From Rhodobacterales bacterium (GTDB lineage: Bacteria; Pseudomonadota; Alphaproteobacteria; Rhizobiales; Stappiaceae): a stretch of DNA of 64,000 nt. Of the stretch, positions 27,751 through 35,819 are shown in pieces; position 1 is the stretch's first letter, and each line of letters opens with the position of its first letter. A program made the translations under genes and the position numbers. The DNA lies in contig VIRH01000094.1 in assembly GCA_008107755.1 (NCBI GenBank), positions 62,001-126,000 on the forward strand, written 5' to 3'. Under the pieces are notes generated by a model. It worked only from the letters and a program-made list of their open reading frames with translations, was not told the origin of the DNA and did not search any database.

Positions 27751-28668
27751 CTAGTCTTCCGTTAGCAGGCGGTACTGGGCCGGCTGACGGTGCTGGGCGA
27801 AATTGAAGATATTATCCTGGATCTCCCGGCACCGATCGAAATCGCATTCGGCGGTAATGACTTCATCGCCGAGTGTCGAACATTTCGCAACGATCTCCCC
27901 CGTCGGAGCGATGATGCAGGAGCCGCCAATCAGGTCGCAGCCTTCCTCGCAGCCTGCCTTGGCAACACCCACCACCCAGGTGCCGTTCTGATAGGCGCCG
28001 GCCTGCATGGACAGGTGGTTGTGGAAGTCCTGCAGGTGATCGTGGCCGGGTGCGGGAGGATAGTGAACCGGCGTGTTGTAGCCCAGAAGCACCAGCTCGG
28101 CTTTCTGCAGGCCAAGCATGCGGAAGGTCTCCGGCCAGCGCCGGTCGTTGCAGATGCACATGCCGAGGCGGCCACCGAGCGCCTCCGCGACCGGGAATCC
28201 GAGATCGCCCAGTTCGAAATAGCGCTTTTCCAGGTGCTGAAACGGTCGCCATGTCTCGTTCTCCCGGTGTCCCGGCAGATGGATCTTGCGATATTTCAGA
28301 AGCAGCTCCCCATCGGCGCCAACGAGAACCGAGGTGTTGAACCTGCGCGTCTTTCCGGCTTCATCTGTCGTTTTCTCCGCATATCCGAACGAGAACGCCA
28401 AACCGAGCCTTCCGGCGGCCTCATAGAGTGGGCGGGTGTCTGCAGACGGCATCTCGGTCTCGAAAAATGTGTCGACCTCATCCTGGTCCTCCATGAACCA
28501 GCGCGGGAAGAAGGTCGTCAGTGCGAGTTCCGGATAGACGATCAGTCCCGCGCCGCGCGCCTTCGCCGTCTCCATCATCGCGATCATGCGGGTCACGACT
28601 GACGCCCTGCTCTCGGCGCGGGCAATGGGGCCGAGCTGGGCTGCGGCGATCACGAGACTGCGAGACAT
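27751..28668 (-). CDS. Nitrilase-superfamily hydrolase, N-carbamoyl-D-amino acid hydrolase-like
   Basis: A 305-residue carbon-nitrogen hydrolase. The Glu-Lys-Cys triad is visible at Glu47 (IVYPELAL), Lys128 (KYRKIHLPGH) and Cys173 (MCICNDRRWPE). The text CNDRRWPE and the spacing of the triad match D-carbamoylases such as the Agrobacterium enzyme, which release D-amino acids from N-carbamoyl precursors. The start at 28668 gives the conserved MSRSLVIAAAQLGPI. It lies 19 bases after dpaL. No hydantoinase gene is in the window, so the natural substrate may be a ureido acid from another source. Confidence 0.87.
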   Translation of the reverse strand: MSRSLVIAAAQLGPIARAESRASVVTRMIAMMETAKARGAGLIVYPELALTTFFPRWFMEDQDEVDTFFETEMPSADTRPLYEAAGRLGLAFSFGYAEKTTDEAGKTRRFNTSVLVGADGELLLKYRKIHLPGHRENETWRPFQHLEKRYFELGDLGFPVAEALGGRLGMCICNDRRWPETFRMLGLQKAELVLLGYNTPVHYPPAPGHDHLQDFHNHLSMQAGAYQNGTWVVGVAKAGCEEGCDLIGGSCIIAPTGEIVAKCSTLGDEVITAECDFDRCREIQDNIFNFAQHRQPAQYRLLTED

Positions 28669-28687
28669 CGGCTTTCCTTTCAGGTCG

Positions 28688-29869
28688 TCAAACTGCGGCC
28701 GGCTGCCCAACCAGTCGTGCATAAAGGTCCGGATCGGTGGCACCTTCCGTCCCGAAAACGAGAACACGGGAGCTTTCATCGAGGCCCAGTGCCGCGCGCT
28801 CCTCCTCCACGTCGGCGACTGCAAGGAGGGCCATGAGCCCGGCAACGGCGGATTCGCCGGCGGTGACGGGTTTGTCGCCGTAACGACCTTCGGCGAGGAT
28901 CTTCATGCCCTCGACCGCCGAGGCGTCGTCCAGGCCCACCACCGCATCCGCGCTCTGGCGCAGCACCGTCCAGGCGAGATCGGAAATCTCGCCGCAGGCA
29001 AGCCCCGCCATGACGGTTTCGATGTCTCCAGAAACAGCAACCGGCGCGCCCTCGCGGATGGTTTCCAGCCAGCAGGCGGAATTGAGCGGATCTGCCAGCA
29101 CGATTTTCGGACGCGCCGCGCCGAAGCGACGCCAGACATGCGCCGTTACGGCTGCGGCAAGGCCGCCGACGCCGGTCTGAATGAAGATGTGCGTGGGCGG
29201 CGTTCTGGTCGGCCACTGGTTCATGGCCTCGAATGCCATCAGCTCGTAACCCTGCATGACGTCCTTGGGGATGTCGGCATAGCCGGGATAGGACGTATCA
29301 GAGACCACCGTCCAGCCATTGGCGTCGGCCTGGCGCTGTGCCTCGCGCACGCTGTCGTCGTAGTTGCCCTTGCAGCGCACGACCGTCGCGCCGAACGCCT
29401 CGATCGCCTGTTTCCGCCCCTCGCTCACCGTCTCGTGCACGAAGATCGTGCAGTTGCAGCCAAAGGTCCTTGCGCCCCAGGCAACGGAGCGGCCGTGATT
29501 GCCATCGGTCGCGCAGGCGACCGTGCACTTGGCGGCATGATCGGCAAAGGCCCTGGCGTCGGAGGGCGAGATGCCGCTTTCTGCCGCCGACCGGGACAGG
29601 ACGCGACATACCGCGTAAGCCCCGCCAAGCGCCTTGAAGCTGCCGAGACCGAAGCGGGCCGACTCGTCCTTGTAGGCAAGCGCGCCAACGCCGGCGCGGG
29701 CTGCAAGCCCCGGAAGCGCCAGGAGCGGCGTTTCGGCATATCCGGACCAGCCGGTTATGGTTTCCCGGGCGAGCCGGAAGGCGTCGTCGTTCAGAACGGC
29801 CAACTGATCGGGGCCATAGGCCGCGCTGCGGTCGGCGAGAGGGTTGCGGCAAAAGGCGTGAGCGGACAT
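28688..29869 (-). CDS. dpaL: Diaminopropionate ammonia-lyase (DpaL-like)
   Basis: A 393-residue fold-type II PLP enzyme. The PLP lysine is Lys79 in YKDESARFGLGSFKALGGAY (67-86), a text characteristic of diaminopropionate ammonia-lyase. CATDGNHGRSVAWGAR (about 121-136) holds the phosphate-side asparagine loop, and IQTGVGGLAAAV is the glycine loop. The enzyme turns 2,3-diaminopropionate (both isomers in E. coli) into pyruvate and two ammonia. The start at 29869 keeps an 11-base gap to the amidase stop. The operon context suggests that an amide- or carbamoyl-linked precursor is hydrolysed first. Confidence 0.88.
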   Translation of the reverse strand: MSAHAFCRNPLADRSAAYGPDQLAVLNDDAFRLARETITGWSGYAETPLLALPGLAARAGVGALAYKDESARFGLGSFKALGGAYAVCRVLSRSAAESGISPSDARAFADHAAKCTVACATDGNHGRSVAWGARTFGCNCTIFVHETVSEGRKQAIEAFGATVVRCKGNYDDSVREAQRQADANGWTVVSDTSYPGYADIPKDVMQGYELMAFEAMNQWPTRTPPTHIFIQTGVGGLAAAVTAHVWRRFGAARPKIVLADPLNSACWLETIREGAPVAVSGDIETVMAGLACGEISDLAWTVLRQSADAVVGLDDASAVEGMKILAEGRYGDKPVTAGESAVAGLMALLAVADVEEERAALGLDESSRVLVFGTEGATDPDLYARLVGQPAAV

Positions 29870-29880
29870 GAGAGCGTTTC

Positions 29881-31086
29881 CTACTGGAGGCATTCGGCGA
29901 GGGCGAGAAGGTCCTGGTCCTGCATCCTTGCGCCCACCAGGGAAAGGCCAACCGGTGCGCCGCTCATGGTGGCCACGGGGATCGAGAGTTCCGGATAGCC
30001 GTTGAGCCCGGCAATGCTGGTGGTCCGCATGATCGCCTTTCGGGCGTTTTCCAGGTCCGCCTGAGTTGCGTTCAGAAGCGGGGCAGGACCGGGTGCCGTC
30101 GGCAGAACCAGGACCGTTGCCGCGTCGAGCCTTTCGTCCATTGCTGCCCGGATCGCGTGTCTGCGCTCCACCGCCTGCGCAAACTGGTCTTCCGTGATCG
30201 CCCCGGCAATCTTGACGCGTTCGGCCACACCCGGCCCGAAGCCGGCCGGGTTCTCCATCGCCCAGTCGCCGACCGCACGCCAGACTTCATGGGCCTGATG
30301 GATCCGGAACGTCTCGAACCACTCTTCAAGCGACGGGCCCGGCAAGGCAGCACGGTCGATGTCGGCCACCGCATTGCGCAGCCGGTCAAGGGCCGGTCCC
30401 AGCGCTGCAACAAGGTCCGGGTCGGCATGATCCCAGATCGTCTGCGGCATCCACAGCCGCACGGGAAGCCGGCCTTGAGTGCCTGATGCCTGCCCCGTGC
30501 TGCCGATGCCGTAGACCGCACTCACCCGTTTCATCGTCGCGAGTTCGGCAGTGAACCACCCCGGCACGTCGAAGCTGGGCGCGAGCGGAAGCAGGCCGTT
30601 GGAGGCAATGCGCCCATGGGTCGGGCGAAGACCGTAGAGGCCGCAGAAGGAAGCCGGAATGCGCACCGAGCCGCCCGTGTCGCTTCCAAGCGCAAAGTCG
30701 GCAAGGCCCGCGGCGACCGCGGCGGCCGATCCGGAGGACGAGCCGCCCGGCACCCGATCCGGCGCCGCCGAATTGACCGGCGCGCCCGTGTGCGCATTGG
30801 CACCGATGATGCTGTAAGCCAGTTCATCCATATGCGTGAAACCAACCAGCGCGCCTCCCGCCTCCAGTGCCGTTTGCAGGCAGGACGCGGTTTTTTCCGC
30901 CGGCGCATGTGTCGCCTTCCAGGCAGGGTTGCCGTTGGAAGCGACCCGCCCTGCGAACTCGTAGTTTTCCTTGGCGGCAAACCGCAAGCCGTCCAGCGGG
31001 CGGTCATCGCCGCCGGCCCCGACGGTCAGCGGCTCCGGCAGGCGCTCGGAAAAGGCGTTTATGATGTCGCCCGTCATGTCGTTCAT
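29881..31086 (-). CDS. Amidase-signature family amidohydrolase
   Basis: A 401-residue amidase with the Ser-cisSer-Lys triad: Lys39 (FAAKENYEFAG), the cis-serine at Ser116 in GGSSSGSAAAVAAG (114-127), and nucleophile Ser140 in GSDTGGSVRIPAS (134-146). It is somewhat shorter than GatA. The start at 31086 overlaps the stop of the FCD regulator (ATGA), so regulator and amidase are coupled. The amide substrate is unknown; it is presumably something imported by the divergent dipeptide-type ABC transporter and passed on to DpaL or the carbamoylase. Confidence 0.88.
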   Translation of the reverse strand: MNDMTGDIINAFSERLPEPLTVGAGGDDRPLDGLRFAAKENYEFAGRVASNGNPAWKATHAPAEKTASCLQTALEAGGALVGFTHMDELAYSIIGANAHTGAPVNSAAPDRVPGGSSSGSAAAVAAGLADFALGSDTGGSVRIPASFCGLYGLRPTHGRIASNGLLPLAPSFDVPGWFTAELATMKRVSAVYGIGSTGQASGTQGRLPVRLWMPQTIWDHADPDLVAALGPALDRLRNAVADIDRAALPGPSLEEWFETFRIHQAHEVWRAVGDWAMENPAGFGPGVAERVKIAGAITEDQFAQAVERRHAIRAAMDERLDAATVLVLPTAPGPAPLLNATQADLENARKAIMRTTSIAGLNGYPELSIPVATMSGAPVGLSLVGARMQDQDLLALAECLQ

Positions 31087-31844
31087 GCTTCTGGATCCTG
31101 ATCCGGGGCCAATCGGCCCAATTCGATGTCGCACCGCCAGGCGGCGGCGTGAATGTGGTCGGCGAGCGCTTCGCAGGCGGCATCACAATCACCTGCCTCG
31201 ATCGCTTCGACAATCCTGAAATGCTCCCTCGCCGTATCGGGTATGCGCTCGATGATGACCATCGGCACCCACTGGCTTTCCTGCATGACCTTGGACAGAT
31301 GGCCGCGGATGTCCCGGTAGATGGGGTTGCGGCAATATTCGAAGATCACGTCGTGAAAAGCGGTGTCCTCCTTCGCGGCGGCGACCGCGTTGCCCTTTTC
31401 CGCCGCTACCATCAGCGCCTCGGCGCGCTGGCGCAACCGCTGCGTTCCCGCATGGTCGAAATGGGGAAAGGCGGCCTTAAGTGCCTCGGTCTCAAAGCCT
31501 GCGCGAAATTCGAACACATCGCGCAGGCCATAGCCCTGCCCACCCGGCCAGAACTCCGCCGGCTGCCTTCCGGAGACCGCTGCCACGAAAAGCCCCTTGC
31601 GCTTCTCGACCCGGATCAGGCCGAGCGTCTCCAGCATCGAGACGGCCTCGCGCACCGAAGGCCGGGAGGCGCCGAGCCGGGCGGCAAGATCGCGTTGCGA
31701 GGGCAGCGCATCTCCAGGCTGAAGATCCCGTTCCGCGATCATGTCCTGAATGGACTGGGCCACGCGGGAGGGGACGGACAGCACGTTGGGCCCGTTCGGT
31801 TCACCGCGTTGCTCCGGTGTTTCAGATGGCGTCAAATTAGTCAT
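31083..31844 (-). CDS. GntR-family regulator with FCD domain (FadR/LldR type)
   Basis: A 253-residue regulator. The N-terminal winged helix is at about residues 25-92 (LPSQRDLAARLGASRPSVRE, AVSMLETLGLIRVEKRKGLF) and the FCD domain follows from about 105 (DTAFHDVIFEYCRNPIYRD carries the family histidine). It heads the minus-strand operon and is divergent from the dipeptide importer. The perfect palindrome at 31894-31910 lies 50 bases upstream of its start and is of the TGGTC-N-GACCA type bound by this subfamily, so it likely controls both directions. Confidence 0.92.
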   Translation of the reverse strand: MTNLTPSETPEQRGEPNGPNVLSVPSRVAQSIQDMIAERDLQPGDALPSQRDLAARLGASRPSVREAVSMLETLGLIRVEKRKGLFVAAVSGRQPAEFWPGGQGYGLRDVFEFRAGFETEALKAAFPHFDHAGTQRLRQRAEALMVAAEKGNAVAAAKEDTAFHDVIFEYCRNPIYRDIRGHLSKVMQESQWVPMVIIERIPDTAREHFRIVEAIEAGDCDAACEALADHIHAAAWRCDIELGRLAPDQDPEA

Positions 31845-31893
31845 TTACGCCTAAAATATTGCCTTGCACGATTTTTAGTCGATCCATACGCTC

Positions 31894-31910
31894 GTCTGGT
31901 CAGACCAGAC
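31894..31910. promoter_or_regulatory. Perfect 8-1-8 palindrome, candidate FCD-regulator operator
   Basis: GTCTGGTCAGACCAGAC is fully symmetrical around the central A. The TGGTC-N-GACCA core is the typical FadR/PdhR/LldR operator form. It lies 50 bases upstream of the regulator start and 327 bases upstream of the importer. It is the clearest operator in the window. Confidence 0.75.
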
Positions 31911-32236
31911 TACTGGTAACCCGACACGCCGCCAGAGGACAAGAGAAAAAATCAACAAACTATTTGATTTCATTGAACTTCTTACGCCTCGCAAGGATGT
32001 TGTCGGGGCAAGAATTCGTGAACGGAAGGTCATACATGAAAGGGTCTGGACCCGGCTTTTCGCGCCACATCCCCGACCCCGGATAACCAGATTTTCCGCC
32101 ATCCGTTCGCGGGTGGATCGCGCGGGCCGCCGACCGGCCATTGCAGGAAACGCCGCAGGCACGAGAGCGCATTGAGACATCGCGGCCAAGGCACTGATTG
32201 CCGATGCCGAATATCAATCAGGGAAGGACAACAGCA
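31911..32236. other. Leader region of the dipeptide-type importer
   Basis: About 326 bases without a recognisable gene. The first 80 bases are AT-rich (AAAAAATCAACAAACTATTT at 31945-31964) and probably hold the promoter. The rest is GC-rich with no frame showing protein features. A long untranslated leader is possible, but no riboswitch was recognised. Confidence 0.45.
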
Positions 32237-33850
32237 ATGGCATTGAAACGGTTGAGAGGTGCCGCCATGGCGGCCCTGTCCATCGCCGTGCTCGCATCAG
32301 GAACGGTGCAGAGCTGGGCCGAAGGCACACTGCGCATCGGCATGACGGCCGCCGACATTCCGCTGACCACCGGTCAGACGGACCAGGGCGGCGAAGGCAT
32401 GCGCTTCATGGGGTATACGGTCTATGATTCACTGATCGAGTGGGATCTGACCAGCGCCGACAAGCCCTCGACACTGATCCCCGGTCTGGCGACCGAGTGG
32501 AGCGTCGACGCGAACGACAAGACCAAGTGGACCTTCAAGATCCGCGAAGGCGTGACGTTCCATGACGGCAGCCCGTTCACCGCACATGACGTGGTGTGGA
32601 ACCTCGACAAGCTTCTGGATTCGGAAAGCGAACAATACGACCCGCGCCAGTCCGCGCAGGGCAAGTCGCGCATTCCGGCGGTCGACACCTACAAGGCGGT
32701 CGACGACTACACGCTGGAAATCACCACCAAGGAACCGAACGCGACACTGCCCTATCAGCTCGCCTGGATCCTGATGTCCTCCAAGGCCAACTGGGAAGCG
32801 CACGACAAGAACTGGGAAGAAGTCGCCAAGGAACCGTCCGGCACGGGCCCGTGGAAACTGACCAGCTTTGTCCCGCGTGAGCGCGCCGAACTGGTGCCGA
32901 ATACCGAATACTGGGACGAAACCCGCATTCCGAAGCTCGACAAGATGGTTCTGATGCCGCTGCCCGAGCCCAATGCGCGTACGGCCGCACTCCTGTCCGG
33001 TCAGGTCGACTGGATCGAGGCACCGGCTCCGGACACCATTCCGGCGCTGACCGGCAACGGCTTCGAGATTGTCTCCAACGCCTATCCGCATAACTGGACA
33101 TGGCACCTGTCGCGCCTGGAAGGCTCCCCCTGGAACGACATCCGCGTGCGCAAGGCAGCTAACCTTGCCATCGACCGCGAGGGCCTGACAGAGTTGCTTG
33201 GCGGCCTCGCCGTTCCGGCACAGGGCTTCCTGCCGCCGTCCAGCCAGTGGTTCGGCAACCCGACCTTCGAAGTCAAATACGACCCGGAAGCTGCCAAGGA
33301 ACTGCTCGCCGAAGCCGGCTACGGCCCGGATAAGCCGCTCAAGGTGAAAGCCCTGATCTCGCCGTCCGGTTCCGGACAGATGCTGCCGCTGCCGATGAAC
33401 GAATATGTTCAGCAGAGCCTTGCGGAAGTCGGCATCGACGTTGAGTTCATGGTTGTCGAATGGAACCAGATGATCAACCTGTGGCGCGCCGGCGCTGCCG
33501 ATCCGAGCGTCGAAGGCTCCCAGTCGATCAACTTCACCTACTTCATCCAGGATCCGTTCACCGGTCTGATCCGCCACCTGTCCTGCGACCTGATCGCGCC
33601 GAACGGCACCAACTGGGGCCACTACTGCGACGAGGAAATGCAGGACCTGTTCAAGCAGATCAAGACCACCTTCGATGCGGAAGCCCAGGACGCTGTGCTG
33701 AAGAAGACGCATGAGAAATACGTCAATGACGCCCTCTTCCTGATGGTGACCCATGACGTGGCTCCGCGCGCCATGAGCCCGAAGGTCAAGGGTTTCGTTC
33801 AGGCCCAGAACTGGTACCAGAACTTTTCCGGCATCACGATCGAAGAGTAA
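32237..33850 (+). CDS. ABC transporter substrate-binding protein, dipeptide/oligopeptide type (SBP family 5)
   Basis: A 537-residue periplasmic protein with signal peptide (MALKRLRGAAMAALSIAVLA, cut near QSWA-EG at residue 28). Family 5 text includes GLATEWSVDANDKTKWTFKI (about 89-108), REGVTFHDGSPFTAHDVVWN and NDIRVRKAANLAIDREGL. GGAAGGA stands 9 bases before the ATG at 32237. A strong hairpin follows its stop, a common way to make more binding protein than permease. The substrate is likely a peptide-like or amide compound, judging from the divergent amidase/DpaL operon. Confidence 0.93.
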   Translation: MALKRLRGAAMAALSIAVLASGTVQSWAEGTLRIGMTAADIPLTTGQTDQGGEGMRFMGYTVYDSLIEWDLTSADKPSTLIPGLATEWSVDANDKTKWTFKIREGVTFHDGSPFTAHDVVWNLDKLLDSESEQYDPRQSAQGKSRIPAVDTYKAVDDYTLEITTKEPNATLPYQLAWILMSSKANWEAHDKNWEEVAKEPSGTGPWKLTSFVPRERAELVPNTEYWDETRIPKLDKMVLMPLPEPNARTAALLSGQVDWIEAPAPDTIPALTGNGFEIVSNAYPHNWTWHLSRLEGSPWNDIRVRKAANLAIDREGLTELLGGLAVPAQGFLPPSSQWFGNPTFEVKYDPEAAKELLAEAGYGPDKPLKVKALISPSGSGQMLPLPMNEYVQQSLAEVGIDVEFMVVEWNQMINLWRAGAADPSVEGSQSINFTYFIQDPFTGLIRHLSCDLIAPNGTNWGHYCDEEMQDLFKQIKTTFDAEAQDAVLKKTHEKYVNDALFLMVTHDVAPRAMSPKVKGFVQAQNWYQNFSGITIEE

Positions 33851-33859
33851 CAGAACCGT

Positions 33860-33887
33860 GGGTGCGCGAAGTCCGCTTCGCGCACCC
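33860..33887 (+). terminator. Strong hairpin between binding protein and permeases
   Basis: GGGTGCGCGAAG (33860-33871) and CTTCGCGCACCC (33876-33887) form a perfect 12-bp stem with a 4-base loop, followed by GCTTTCGTTTCG. It lies 9 bases after the binding-protein stop and 90 bases before the first permease. It probably causes partial termination or protects the upstream mRNA. Confidence 0.65.
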
Positions 33888-33976
33888 GCTTTCGTTTCGC
33901 GGCGATGGAGCCGCGGCAGTCCGCGTTCCGGCACCACCGGAGCCCATTTCCTGAAATTCGATAACGAGCGGCTCGC

Positions 33977-34930
33977 ATGTTCACCTATCTCGTTCGCCGA
34001 CTGATCTACGTTCTGCCGGTCGCGGTCGGCGTCAGCGTGATCTGCTTCCTGCTGGTGCATATCGCCCCGGGCGATCCCCTGACTGCCATCATGCCGGTGG
34101 ACGCGACGCAGGAAGAACAGGCAGCGATGCGGTCCGCCTACGGCCTCGACAAGCCGCTGCCCGTGCAATACGCGATCTGGATCGGCAAGGCCGTCTCCGG
34201 CGATCTCGGCAAGTCGATCGCGACAGGACGCCCCGTTGCCGACGAGGTGTTCTCCGCAGTCAAGAATTCCCTGCTGCTGGCCTTTTCCGCAAGCGTGATC
34301 GCCTTTCCAATCGGCCTGTTTCTCGGATTTCTGGCCGGTTACTACCGGGACACGATCTTCGACAGGCTGGTGACGTCTGTCGCCATCACCGGCGTTTCGG
34401 TGCCGAACTACTGGCTCGGGATCGTGCTGGTCATCATCTTCTCGGTTCAGCTCGGCTGGCTGCCGTCCATGGGCGCGGGCCCGGGCGGGTCGGGATCGTG
34501 GTCGTGGGACTACGCCCACATCCGCCATCTGATCCTGCCCGCCGTCACGCTTGCCGTGGTGCCCATCGGCATCGTCGCTCGGACCGTCCGGGCCCTTGTC
34601 GGCGACATCTTCTCCATGGACTTCGTTCAGGCGCTCTACGCCAAGGGCCTGACCCATGGTGACGTTCTGTTCCACGTGATCCGCAACGCCGCCCCTACGG
34701 CTCTCTCCGTCATGGGACTTCAACTCGGGTACCTGCTCGGCGGCTCGATCCTGATCGAGACGGTCTTCAACTGGCCGGGTTCGGGCTTCCTGTTGTCCAA
34801 CGCCATCTTCCAGCGGGATCTGCCGCTGCTGCAGGGCACGATCCTCATCCTGTCGCTGTTCTTCGTCGGCATGAACCTGATCGTCGATGTGGCCCAGGCC
34901 GCCATCGACCCGCGCATCAAGAGGTCCTGA
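33977..34930 (+). CDS. ABC transporter permease, DppB type
   Basis: A 317-residue inner-membrane permease with the DppB/OppB opening MFTYLVRRLIYVLPVAVGVS and about six transmembrane segments. The family text HIAPGDPL (about residues 31-38), RSAYGLDKPLPVQY and the EAA region DFVQALYAKGLTHGDVLFHV (about 216-235) are present, with the closing IDPRIKR. It begins 126 bases after the binding protein, past the hairpin, and precedes DppC-type permease by one base. Confidence 0.94.
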   Translation: MFTYLVRRLIYVLPVAVGVSVICFLLVHIAPGDPLTAIMPVDATQEEQAAMRSAYGLDKPLPVQYAIWIGKAVSGDLGKSIATGRPVADEVFSAVKNSLLLAFSASVIAFPIGLFLGFLAGYYRDTIFDRLVTSVAITGVSVPNYWLGIVLVIIFSVQLGWLPSMGAGPGGSGSWSWDYAHIRHLILPAVTLAVVPIGIVARTVRALVGDIFSMDFVQALYAKGLTHGDVLFHVIRNAAPTALSVMGLQLGYLLGGSILIETVFNWPGSGFLLSNAIFQRDLPLLQGTILILSLFFVGMNLIVDVAQAAIDPRIKRS

Positions 34931-34931
34931 C

Positions 34932-35819
34932 ATGAGTGCAGCATCCGACACCGCTGAACTCGCCGAACCGGTGGTCAAGACGAGGGGCTACTGGTCCGGC
35001 GTGGTTCGCCGCTTTTCCCGCGACCCGGTCGCGCTGACCTGCGCCGTCATCGTGCTGGCGCTGATCCTGGCGGCGATCTTCGCACCCTATCTGGGCCTGA
35101 ACGATCCCTACCATGCCAGCATGATCAAGCGGCTGAAGCCGATCGGCTATCCCGGGTTTCCCCTCGGCACGGACGAGCAGGGACGCGACATGCTGTCGAG
35201 GCTCATCTATGGCGGCCGGCTGACGTTGTTCGTCGGGCTGATGCCGGTGGTGTTCGCCTTCTTCATCGGCTCGGCGCTCGGGCTTGTCGCAGGCTATGCG
35301 GGCGGCTGGATCAACACGCTGATCATGCGCACGGTCGACGTCTTCTTCGCCTTTCCGTCCGTGCTGCTCGCCATCGCGATTTCCAGTGCGCTCGGCGCCG
35401 GCATCATCAACAGCCTTGTGTCGCTGACCATCGTCTTCATTCCACCGATCGCGCGCGTTGCGGAAAGCGCGACCGCCGGCGTGCGCTCCCTCGACTACAT
35501 CGATGCCGCGAGAGCCAGCGGCGGCGGCGCGCTGACGATCATCCGCGTGCATATCATCGGCAACGTTCTCGGCCCGATCTTCGTCTATGCGACCAGCCTG
35601 ACAAGTGTCTGCATGATCCTGGCTGCCGGGCTTTCCTTCCTCGGCATCGGCGTGCGCCCGCCGGAACCGGAATGGGGCCTGATGCTGAACACCCTGCGCA
35701 CGGCAATCTACGTCAATCCATGGGTGGCGGCCCTGCCCGGGCTGATGATCTTCATCACCTCCCTTTGCCTCAATCTTTTGAGCGACGGTCTCAGGAGTGC
35801 CATGAATGTCAAAGACTGA
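34932..35819 (+). CDS. ABC transporter permease, DppC type
   Basis: A 295-residue inner-membrane permease. The DppC landmarks are FPLGTDEQGRDMLSRLIYGG (about residues 76-95), the ATPase-docking loop SLDYIDAARASGGGALTIIR (about 188-207) and the closing LSFLGIGVRPPEPEWGLML. The start at 34932 lies just after the DppB-type stop. The end overlaps the start of the next ATPase by 14 bases, so the operon is tightly coupled. Confidence 0.93.
   Translation: MSAASDTAELAEPVVKTRGYWSGVVRRFSRDPVALTCAVIVLALILAAIFAPYLGLNDPYHASMIKRLKPIGYPGFPLGTDEQGRDMLSRLIYGGRLTLFVGLMPVVFAFFIGSALGLVAGYAGGWINTLIMRTVDVFFAFPSVLLAIAISSALGAGIINSLVSLTIVFIPPIARVAESATAGVRSLDYIDAARASGGGALTIIRVHIIGNVLGPIFVYATSLTSVCMILAAGLSFLGIGVRPPEPEWGLMLNTLRTAIYVNPWVAALPGLMIFITSLCLNLLSDGLRSAMNVKD

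Noticed and set aside
28688-29869. Threonine dehydratase or cysteine synthase as identity of the PLP enzyme
   Set aside because: The fold is shared, but the KDESARFGLGSFKALGG text and length are those of diaminopropionate ammonia-lyase.
32429-34978. 849-codon open frame on the minus strand opposite the dipeptide-type binding protein and permease
   Set aside because: It is antisense to well-supported genes in high-GC DNA, has no ribosome site and its translation is rich in Arg, Asp, His and Gln with no family-like pattern.
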